Source: Treponema sp. (GTDB taxonomy: Bacteria > Spirochaetota > Spirochaetia > Treponematales > Treponemataceae). From it: a stretch of DNA of 8,126 nt. Of this stretch, positions 1 through 4,779 are shown piece after piece. Position 1 is the first letter of the stretch. Every line of letters begins with the position of its first letter. The position numbers and the translations under genes are program-made. Below the pieces are notes generated by a model. The model was not told the origin of the DNA. It did not search any database and saw only the letters and a program-made list of their open reading frames with translations. Location of the stretch: the NCBI GenBank assembly GCA_012799545.1, contig JAAZLA010000032.1, positions 1-8,126 of the forward strand. The letters run 5' to 3'.

Positions 1-86
1 ATTTTCTTTTTCTGGTTGAAAAAAATCAAAGCTAAATAAGATAGGTATTAAAAAAAAACTAAATAACCACATGTTTGAAAAATAGC

Positions 87-101
87 ATGAAATGAAATGA
101 A
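87..101. repeat. Three tandem copies of ATGAA
   Basis: Exact tandem repeat of the pentamer ATGAA at 87-91, 92-96 and 97-101, in the non-coding region upstream of the infC promoters. It is short enough to be chance in AT-rich DNA. Confidence 0.5.
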
Positions 102-108
102 ACTCAAG

Positions 109-137
109 ATGAAAGACAAAAAAAAAGCGTTTATACT
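109..137 (+). promoter_or_regulatory. Possible upstream infC promoter (P1)
   Basis: ATGAAA (109-114, four of six matches to TTGACA) and TATACT (132-137, five of six matches to TATAAT) are separated by 17 bases. Transcription would start near 144. Its -10 overlaps the first base of the -35 of the better promoter just downstream, so the two may be alternative starts. Base matching only; the background is AT-rich, so chance hits are common. Confidence 0.35.
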
Positions 138-165
138 AGACAACTATAGAGGTTTTTGGTATGAT
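137..165 (+). promoter_or_regulatory. Main infC operon promoter (P2), extended -10
   Basis: TAGACA (137-142, five of six to TTGACA), a 17-base spacer, and TATGAT (160-165, five of six to TATAAT). A TG at 157-158 forms an extended -10 (TGGTATGAT). A run of nine A (118-126) lies about 46-54 bases upstream of the expected start near 172, where an UP element would sit. This is the best sigma70-type promoter in the window and gives an infC leader of about 80 bases. It should drive the whole plus-strand run to 2671. Confidence 0.65.
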
Positions 166-185
166 TAAATATGAATTTAAATAGA

Positions 186-237
186 CCATAAAAAAACATC
201 GAGAAAACTTTAGTTTTCGAAGGTATTTTTTTATAGG
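186..237 (+). promoter_or_regulatory. infC leader hairpin overlapping the Shine-Dalgarno region
   Basis: ATAAAAAAA (188-196) is perfectly complementary to TTTTTTTAT (226-234). Inside, A198-U224, U199-G223 and C200-G222 can pair. A purine internal loop follows (GA 201-202 facing GAA 219-221), then a 6-bp stem GAAAAC (203-208)/GTTTTC (213-218) closed by loop TTTA. C186 and C187 can also pair with G237 and G236 if A235 bulges, taking part of the first AGGAG (235-239). The hairpin begins about 14 bases after the predicted transcript start. infC-rpmI-rplT leaders are known targets of L20 and IF3 feedback in E. coli and of L20 in B. subtilis. Assigning that role here is inference. A weak attenuator is the alternative. 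Confidence 0.5.
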
Positions 238-253
238 AGTAGGAGGATCGTTG
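235..253 (+). promoter_or_regulatory. infC double Shine-Dalgarno and TTG start
   Basis: Two SD-like runs, AGGAG (235-239) and AGGAGG (241-246), precede TTG at 251-253 with spacings of 11 and 4 bases. No ATG or GTG lies nearby in frame. The only in-frame AUN codon is ATA at 233-235, upstream of both SD runs and so unlikely. infC commonly uses a non-AUG start because IF3 discriminates against such codons on its own mRNA. Confidence 0.7.
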
Positions 254-772
254 GCAGATAATAAGGGTTTACGGGTTAATGAACAAATCCGTGTACGAGA
301 AGTAAGGCTCATTGATGATGAGGGTGAACAAAAAGGTATTGTCCCTACCTTGGAAGCCCTCAAACTCGCTAGGGAAAAGGAGCTCGACCTTGTTGAAATT
401 GCTCCAACAGCAAATCCTCCTGTATGTAAAATACTTGACTATGGTAAGTATCGTTTTGAAATGGAAAAAAAGCTCCGTGATTCCAAGAAAAAACAAAAAT
501 TACTTAAGTTAAAAGAAATTCGAATGCAACCAAAAATTGGTTCAGGAGATTTAGATTTTAAATCAAAACACGTAAAGGAATTTCTAGCAGAAGGGAATAA
601 GGTGAAGGTTACCGTTCGGTTTAGAGGACGAGAACTTGCTCACACAGAACTTGGTTTAGTTGTTCTTGATGAAGTGTTAAAAAGGCTCGATGAAGAATAC
701 GTTTTAGAAAAACCTGCCGCAATGGAAGGCCGATTTATGTCTATGACACTTGCACCGAAGCCAAAAAAATAA
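251..772 (+). CDS. infC: Translation initiation factor IF-3
   Basis: IF-3 binds the 30S subunit, keeps it apart from 50S, and checks the start codon and initiator tRNA. The 173-residue product is of normal family length. The N-terminal domain (about 1-75) carries RVNEQIR near residue 8 and the ALKLAREKELDLVEI helix-strand. A lysine-rich linker (about 74-90) leads into the C-terminal 30S-binding domain, which has the family signature RFRGRELAH (123-131). The start is TTG at 251 behind a strong double Shine-Dalgarno; residue 2 onward (ADNKGLRVNEQ) aligns with the usual N-terminus. It is first gene of the run infC-rpmI-rplT, the near-universal order. The non-AUG start and the leader hairpin both fit autoregulation by IF-3 or L20, although the mechanism in spirochaetes is not known to me. 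Confidence 0.97.
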   Translation: MADNKGLRVNEQIRVREVRLIDDEGEQKGIVPTLEALKLAREKELDLVEIAPTANPPVCKILDYGKYRFEMEKKLRDSKKKQKLLKLKEIRMQPKIGSGDLDFKSKHVKEFLAEGNKVKVTVRFRGRELAHTELGLVVLDEVLKRLDEEYVLEKPAAMEGRFMSMTLAPKPKK

Positions 773-785
773 AAAGGAAATAAAA

Positions 786-986
786 ATGCCAAAGATGAAA
801 ACAAAAAAAGCCGCTGCAAAGCGTCTTTCTTTAACAGGTACCGGGAAGGTAAAATATAAAAAAATGAACCTTCGACATATTTTGACTAAAAAGGATCCAA
901 AGCGAAAGCGACAACTACGTAGCGCCGGTATTCTAAGTCCAGCAGATTCTGCAAAGGTGAAAAAACAACTTTTACCCTATGGATAA
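786..986 (+). CDS. rpmI: 50S ribosomal protein L35
   Basis: Small basic protein of the large ribosomal subunit, 66 residues, typical for L35. It starts MPKMKTKKAAAKR and contains LRHILTKK and KRKRQLR in the expected places. The start is ATG at 786, with AAGGA (774-778) seven bases upstream. An in-frame TTG at 750 would add 12 residues unlike any L35 and lies inside infC, so I reject it. It begins 13 bases after the infC stop, and the Shine-Dalgarno follows that stop directly, so the two are probably coupled. The final codons and stop lie within an inverted repeat (970-1010) that could affect expression of rplT downstream. Confidence 0.96.
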   Translation: MPKMKTKKAAAKRLSLTGTGKVKYKKMNLRHILTKKDPKRKRQLRSAGILSPADSAKVKKQLLPYG

Positions 987-1010
987 AAATCCTCATAACA
1001 CAAGGTAAAA
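970..1010 (+). repeat. Inverted repeat spanning the rpmI stop
   Basis: TTTTACC (970-976) and GGTAAAA (1004-1010) form a perfect 7-bp stem. Inside it, GGAT (981-984) and ATCC (989-992) form a 4-bp stem with an AAAA loop. The structure covers the last codons and stop (984-986) of rpmI and the first part of the 76-base gap before rplT. No U tract follows, so it is not a standard terminator. Its role is unknown. Confidence 0.4.
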
Positions 1011-1028
1011 AATATAACAATACATATT

Positions 1029-1057
1029 AAAAAGGTTTATTTGCCTTTTTTTAGGAG
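1029..1057 (+). promoter_or_regulatory. Hairpin abutting the rplT Shine-Dalgarno
   Basis: AAAAAGG (1029-1035) pairs perfectly with CCTTTTT (1044-1050) across an 8-base loop. The U run continues to 1052 and joins AGGAG (1053-1057), the rplT Shine-Dalgarno, five bases before ATG 1063. The layout (A tract, loop, U7, AGGAG) repeats that of the infC leader. It could be a translational operator, a weak attenuator, or simply a U-rich enhancer of ribosome binding. Confidence 0.45.
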
Positions 1058-1062
1058 ATATT

Positions 1063-1422
1063 ATGTCTAGAGTTAAAGGTGGAACAAAACATAACACCAA
1101 AAGAAAAAAAATATTAGGACTAGCAAAGGGTTTCCGAGGAAGACGAAGCACAAACTTTAAAGCAGCAAAAGATGCGGTAATGCAAGCACTCACTGACTCA
1201 TATGTCGGACGAAAAGATAAAAAAGGTGATATGCGAAGCCTATGGATTTCTCGTCTCAATGCAGCAGTACGTGATCAAGGACTTTCATATTCTCGTTTTA
1301 TGAATGGGCTTACAAAGGCTGGTGTTATTATTAACCGCAAGGCACTTTCAAATATGGCTATCGAAGATCCTATTGCCTTTGAAGCAGTAGTCAATACAGC
1401 AAAAAAAGCTATTGGAGCATAG
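1063..1422 (+). CDS. rplT: 50S ribosomal protein L20
   Basis: L20 binds 23S rRNA directly and is needed early in 50S assembly. In E. coli and B. subtilis it also represses its own operon through the leader mRNA. The product is 119 residues, the standard length. The extended basic N-terminal tail (1-60: SRVKGGTKHNTKRKK, then LAKGFRGRR near 20-28) and the globular rRNA-binding half (LWISRLNAAVRDQGLSYSRF near 65-84, then INRKALSNMA near 94-103) are both present. Start ATG 1063 has AGGAG five bases upstream. The 76-base gap after rpmI holds two possible RNA structures, more than a plain intercistronic gap needs. The next gene starts three bases after its stop, with its Shine-Dalgarno (GGAG, 1414-1417) inside the last rplT codons. 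Confidence 0.97.
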   Translation: MSRVKGGTKHNTKRKKILGLAKGFRGRRSTNFKAAKDAVMQALTDSYVGRKDKKGDMRSLWISRLNAAVRDQGLSYSRFMNGLTKAGVIINRKALSNMAIEDPIAFEAVVNTAKKAIGA

Positions 1423-1425
1423 TCT

Positions 1426-1902
1426 ATGATTACACTTGGTCAGATTCACTTACTGGAAGAAAAAATTGAAGAGGTTTTAAAAAGACTACAAAGTCTAGAA
1501 GAAGAAAACAAAACACTTCTCGATAAAAATAATGCTTTAAAAAAAGAAAAAGAAAACTTAGCCTATCGTATTTCTACCTTTGAAGCTGACCAAGAACAAA
1601 TTGAAAAGGGCATTCTAAATGCCCTTGATAAACTTAATACAATAGAATCTGCTGTTATAAAAGAAAGTATCTCAAATACTGTAAAATCACAGGATGTAGA
1701 AATTTCTAAAACAAATCAAATTATAGATGAAGTGCAAACTCCAGCTGAACAAGAATTACACGGTTCACAAACTGAAACAAAACACGAGGAAGCTATAAAT
1801 GAGCCTAGCACAGAAATCGACGATGACTTTAGTTTAGAAATTGATGAAGAAATAGAAATTCCTTCTTCAAAAGACGAAACCACCGAATTCGATATTTTTT
1901 AA
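1426..1902 (+). CDS. ZapB-like coiled-coil protein with acidic tail
   Basis: A 158-residue soluble protein with no signal peptide or membrane segment. Residues about 6-75 are a heptad-patterned coiled coil (LLEEKIEEVLKRLQSLEEEN, then NALKKEKENL), ending in a helix around IEKGILNALDKLNTIE. This resembles ZapB and the short coiled-coil proteins often encoded just upstream of zapA (DUF904/TIGR02449 type). Residues about 80-130 look disordered, and about 130-158 form a strongly acidic tail ending EFDIF. The start ATG 1426 lies three bases after the rplT stop with GGAG (1414-1417) eight bases upstream. zapA follows after eight bases. A role at the division ring together with ZapA is inferred from the coiled coil and the neighbour. 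At roughly twice the length of E. coli ZapB, it could also be an unrelated coiled-coil adaptor. Confidence 0.6.
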   Translation: MITLGQIHLLEEKIEEVLKRLQSLEEENKTLLDKNNALKKEKENLAYRISTFEADQEQIEKGILNALDKLNTIESAVIKESISNTVKSQDVEISKTNQIIDEVQTPAEQELHGSQTETKHEEAINEPSTEIDDDFSLEIDEEIEIPSSKDETTEFDIF

Positions 1903-1910
1903 AGGTAAAT

Positions 1911-2201
1911 ATGGGTACACTGCAAATAAATATCTTAGGTACCTCCTTTGCAATTCAAGCAGATGAAAGCAATGATTACTTAGAAACGCTGCTTGCCTAC
2001 TATAGTCAAATGGTAAAACAGGTGGAAAATGTCGCAGGAGCTGATGCTCTTAAAACCGCAATTCTCGCTGGCATTATGCTCTGCGATGAGTTATACAAAG
2101 AAAAAATTTCTGGCAAACAAAAACTCCCCTCTGACGAATTAAATGAACTGGAAAGAATAACGCTTTCCTTAATTCAAAAAATAGATACTGCTATAAAATA
2201 A
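1911..2201 (+). CDS. zapA: Cell division protein ZapA-like
   Basis: ZapA is a small cytoplasmic protein that forms dimers and tetramers and cross-links FtsZ filaments in the Z-ring. The 96-residue product has the family layout. An N-terminal beta-hairpin head, LQINILGTSFAIQADES (4-20), is followed by YLETLLAYYSQMVKQVE (23-39), then KTAILAGIMLCDELYKEK (48-65, the conserved 'ilaal.laDel' region), and a C-terminal helix (about 74-95) that would form the coiled-coil dimer stalk. Start ATG 1911 has AAGG (1902-1905) five bases upstream, overlapping the stop of the previous gene. Its own stop overlaps the next start as TAATG. The family is divergent and short, so the call rests on the head motif, size and the coiled-coil partner upstream. 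Confidence 0.8.
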   Translation: MGTLQINILGTSFAIQADESNDYLETLLAYYSQMVKQVENVAGADALKTAILAGIMLCDELYKEKISGKQKLPSDELNELERITLSLIQKIDTAIK

Positions 2202-2671
2202 TGTTTAGCTTGTGGGTCGATGCAGACTCTTGCCCCGTTGAAATAAGAAAACTTCTCATTCGCTTTTCTAATCGCTTAGAAATTCCACTCTATTATGTTG
2301 CTAACCGAATGATACCCCATGAGGGAGCGAAGTACTTCAAAATGATAATTACTTCAAATGACGAAGGTTCAGCAGATGATTATATTGTTGAAAACGCATC
2401 TCCAGAAGACCTCGTTATAACACGCGATATTCCCCTCGCAGCAAGACTCATATCGAAGGGTTTGACAAGCCTTAACGACCGGGGTGATATTTTTACCGAG
2501 GAAAACATAGGAGAAAAGCTTGCCTTACGAAATTTGAATTTAAATCTTTTTATGCAAGGGCTAAAAGCAGAGAGTCATACACAATTGGGAAAAAAAGAAA
2601 TGAACCGTTTTGCAAATGCCTTGGACCGTCTTATTCAAAAAAAATTGAAAGAAATCAAGACAGATTTTTAA
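2201..2671 (+). CDS. YaiI/YqxD family (DUF188/UPF0178) PIN-like protein
   Basis: A 156-residue cytoplasmic protein of the widespread YaiI/YqxD family. Its fold is related to PIN/NYN nucleases, but no firm physiological role is established. Signatures are VDADSCPV (6-13), EGSADDYIV (55-63), VITRDIPLAARLISKG (72-87), and LNDRGDIFTEENI (91-103), followed by a helical C-terminus. The acidic residues D7, D9, D59/D60, D76 and D93 could form a metal site. The ATG at 2201 shares one base with the zapA stop (TAATG) and has no Shine-Dalgarno, so translation probably depends on ribosomes finishing zapA. It is the last gene of the plus-strand run. Its stop overlaps the stop of the convergent HD-GYP gene within TTAA. 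RNA processing is a reasonable guess from the fold only. Confidence 0.9.
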   Translation: MFSLWVDADSCPVEIRKLLIRFSNRLEIPLYYVANRMIPHEGAKYFKMIITSNDEGSADDYIVENASPEDLVITRDIPLAARLISKGLTSLNDRGDIFTEENIGEKLALRNLNLNLFMQGLKAESHTQLGKKEMNRFANALDRLIQKKLKEIKTDF

Positions 2672-3894
2672 TCAGGCCACATTGCTTGAATCTCTTTAAT
2701 TCGAGGTAGTATAGCAAAAAACATAGTTACCAAATCTGGATCAAAATGCGTACCTGAAGATTTACGAATTTCTTCGTATACATCTTCTTCTTTCCACGAA
2801 TCTTTATAGACACGCTTTGAAGAGAGAGCGTCAAAAACATCCGCAAGGGCTACAATTCGTGCAGAAAGTGGTATCTCTTCTCCGCTTAAACCCTGCCTGA
2901 TTTGATAGGGTGTAAAGGGATTCTCTAGAACTTCAGGTGGAATTTTTCCGGGATAGCCTGTCCCATCCCATCTCTCATGATGACGAAGTGCAACATCTCG
3001 TGCCATATTTTCTATATCAGTGTCTATGTCATTAAAAAGAGCGGCTCCTATAACTGCATGCCCTTTTATAATATCATGTTCTTCTGGTGTAAATCGTGCT
3101 GGCTTTTTTAGAATCGAATCTGAAATCCCCACCTTACCTACATCATGCAACATAGCTGCAATTCTGAGCGTATCCCGATATTTATGTTGTGTTTCAAAAG
3201 GAACTTTTTTTTCAAATGCCCAGCGGTCATAGAGCTCAACTGCAAAACTTGCAACTCGATTAACATGGGCACCTGTTTCTTTTGGATCCCGAAACTCCGC
3301 CATTTTGATTGTTCGAAGGATCATTGCACGAGTTAATGAAGCTCTTTCTAGTGCAATAGTTGCATTTGCCGCAAAGTGATTTAGATACAATTCAGCATTT
3401 TCATCAAAGGCTATCGTGTTTGCATTTTGGTCTTGAGCATTTATAATCTGTAGGACACCCAATATTTTATTTGATGCAGAAATAAGAGGGATGGTCAACA
3501 TAGACTTCGTTCTATAACCGGTATCTTTGTCAGGTTGTTTATTGAACTTAAAGGTAGAGTCAGCTGGTATATTGTACACATCAGCTATGTTTAGCGTTTC
3601 TTTTTTTGAGGCAACATAGCCAGCAATTGAGTATTCGTTCATTGGAAATGAAAAGGAAACAAAGGGCAATTTTTCGCCTGCAGAAAGCTTTTTTAACTGT
3701 GTATTGTTTTGAGCGTACTTGATACGCAGCCTATCCTCTTCCACAACATAAATAGAACCAGCATCGGCATTTACAATAGTGCGCGCCTCAGTTAAAAGCG
3801 TTTCTAAAAGAACATCTAAGTCCTGTATCTGATTGAGAAATTTTTCAGACTGTATGATTCTTTGTAATTTTTCTTCTTTAGTCGAACGTTTCAA
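2668..3894 (-). CDS. GAF-HD-GYP protein, likely c-di-GMP phosphodiesterase
   Basis: HD-GYP domains hydrolyse cyclic-di-GMP using a metal centre. With the start used here the product is 408 residues. A short N-terminal helix leads into a GAF-type sensor domain (about 20-185) that should bind a small ligand. The HD-GYP domain (about 190-408) shows EFRDPKETGAH near 200-210, LHDVGK (249-254), H279, ALRHHERWDGTGYPG (302-316), IPLSARIVALADVFDAL (341-357), and GTHFDP. All usual HD-GYP metal-site residues appear present. About 18 extra residues (317-334) follow the GYP motif. I chose TTG 3894 because GGAGG (3901-3905) sits six bases upstream. The upstream TTG at 3909 would put that Shine-Dalgarno inside the gene. 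No signal peptide or membrane segment. It is last in the minus-strand run, 48 bases after the methyltransferase gene. Its target pathway (motility, envelope) cannot be read from here. Confidence 0.92.
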   Translation of the reverse strand: MKRSTKEEKLQRIIQSEKFLNQIQDLDVLLETLLTEARTIVNADAGSIYVVEEDRLRIKYAQNNTQLKKLSAGEKLPFVSFSFPMNEYSIAGYVASKKETLNIADVYNIPADSTFKFNKQPDKDTGYRTKSMLTIPLISASNKILGVLQIINAQDQNANTIAFDENAELYLNHFAANATIALERASLTRAMILRTIKMAEFRDPKETGAHVNRVASFAVELYDRWAFEKKVPFETQHKYRDTLRIAAMLHDVGKVGISDSILKKPARFTPEEHDIIKGHAVIGAALFNDIDTDIENMARDVALRHHERWDGTGYPGKIPPEVLENPFTPYQIRQGLSGEEIPLSARIVALADVFDALSSKRVYKDSWKEEDVYEEIRKSSGTHFDPDLVTMFFAILPRIKEIQAMWPD

Positions 3895-3900
3895 AATTAA

Positions 3901-3905
3901 CCTCC
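3901..3905 (-). promoter_or_regulatory. Shine-Dalgarno deciding the HD-GYP start
   Basis: On the minus strand GGAGG is followed six bases later by TTG (3894-3892), an ideal spacing. The more upstream in-frame TTG (3909-3907) lacks a ribosome-binding site, so the shorter reading is preferred. Confidence 0.75.
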
Positions 3906-3942
3906 GCAACAGTATAAATCAATTTTGCATTTAAATCTAGTT

Positions 3943-4770
3943 TTAAAGTACTTTTTGAATCAAAGATAAATACAAGGGACCAGCACCGTTTGAACTGTCT
4001 GGCAAAATATGATAGCCGTATTCTGTTTTTTCAGGCTCTATCTCTAAATGAAGCTTGTGTTTTTTTTGAATTTTTTCCTTCAGTTCTTCAATTTCTATAT
4101 CTAAAACAGCAGCATTTGCATTTTTTTTGAGGAGTTTTTCTATAACATCGTCGTTTTCCATCTTTGTCAAAGCGCAGGTTGCGTACAAGAGAAAACCTTC
4201 AGGTTTTAACATTAAAAAAGCTGAAGAAAGGAGTGCGCCCTGTGTATATGAAAGATTTTTTATCCTACCCTTCGACCATTCTTGAAAGTGCTTCGGGGAT
4301 GCAAGAACATGGCGCTCTGAGGAACAAGGAAGGTCGCATAGAATTGCATCAAATTGTTCTTTGTTTCGTTTATACATAAGAGTGCCATCGTAAGGGGTAA
4401 CGCGTACTTTTTCAAGGATGCTTTCTGGCAAGCTTTGTTCTAGAACGGAAAGAAGTCGCTCTCTTCTTTGCATAGATAATTCATTGGCAATAAGGCTGCT
4501 CGTATTTTCTAAAGAGGCTGCTAAAACGAGACTTTTACCCCCAGGTGCAGCACAAAGATCGAGAATTGTTTTTGCTTTGTTTAGGGGGAGCGCAGATGCT
4601 GCAAAAAGACTTCCTGCATCCATATAGTAAGGGCTCAAGTTTTCGTGAAATTGGATTTTTACACTATAGGGATTTTCGAATAAGGCTTTTTTTAAAACAG
4701 CCCATCGCTCACCAAATATTTCTGTATAATATACATCGAAATCTATTTTCGCTTTATTTTTTTTTGCCAT
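3943..4770 (-). CDS. RsmB/NOP2/Sun-family RNA m5C methyltransferase, NSUN4-like
   Basis: A SAM-dependent RNA cytosine-C5 methyltransferase of 275 residues. Motif I LDLCAAPGGKS (70-80) binds SAM and E97 (ANEL) is the motif II acid. Motif IV CDLPCSSERH (145-154) holds the release cysteine C149, and motif VI LLYATCAL (194-201) holds the catalytic C199. It lacks the NusB-like domain of RsmB and the C-terminal PUA-type domain of RsmF. The N-terminus (FDVYYTEIFGERWAVLKKAL), the PCSSERH variant of the usual PCSG, and the end GAGPLYLSL resemble mitochondrial-type NSUN3/NSUN4 more than RsmB. The substrate is probably rRNA or tRNA but is not identifiable. Start ATG 4770 has AAAGGG (4775-4780) four bases upstream, sharing a base with the stop of the GH3 gene. 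A run of nine A follows the start (codons 2-5). Confidence 0.88.
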   Translation of the reverse strand: MAKKNKAKIDFDVYYTEIFGERWAVLKKALFENPYSVKIQFHENLSPYYMDAGSLFAASALPLNKAKTILDLCAAPGGKSLVLAASLENTSSLIANELSMQRRERLLSVLEQSLPESILEKVRVTPYDGTLMYKRNKEQFDAILCDLPCSSERHVLASPKHFQEWSKGRIKNLSYTQGALLSSAFLMLKPEGFLLYATCALTKMENDDVIEKLLKKNANAAVLDIEIEELKEKIQKKHKLHLEIEPEKTEYGYHILPDSSNGAGPLYLSLIQKVL

Positions 4771-4779
4771 CTTGCCCTT

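Noticed and set aside
1..39. Possible 3' end of an upstream plus-strand gene (frame 1 reads IFFFWLKKIKAK then TAA).
   Set aside because: Only 12 residues in low-complexity AT-rich DNA; all three frames have early stops, so there is no way to tell a real C-terminus from chance.
1..108. Open minus-strand frame from a TTG near 108 to the left edge with a hydrophobic stretch, like a divergent membrane-protein start.
   Set aside because: No Shine-Dalgarno, no ATG, and T-rich DNA gives Phe/Leu-rich translations by chance. The real gene, if any, would need sequence beyond the left edge.
203..232. Intrinsic terminator in the infC leader (GAAAAC/GTTTTC stem followed by T7).
   Set aside because: The stem is AT-rich and the T run is eight bases downstream and itself paired in the larger hairpin. 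An operator or weak attenuator fits better.
750..785. Longer rpmI reading from TTG 750.
   Set aside because: It overlaps infC and adds residues not found in L35; ATG 786 has a proper Shine-Dalgarno.
2640..2700. Terminator shared by the convergent operons, from an imperfect AAAGA..TCAAG / CTTGA..TCTTT pairing.
   Set aside because: The stem has a mismatch and a bulge with a loop of about 25 bases, and no U tract follows on either strand.
3895..3909. Longer HD-GYP reading from TTG 3909.
   Set aside because: The strong GGAGG would fall inside the gene; TTG 3894 has it at six bases.
3911..3939. Separate promoter for the HD-GYP gene (TATACT at 3916-3911 on the minus strand).
   Set aside because: The matching -35 (TAGATT) has only three of six matches, and the start would fall inside the Shine-Dalgarno. 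Co-transcription with the methyltransferase gene is simpler.
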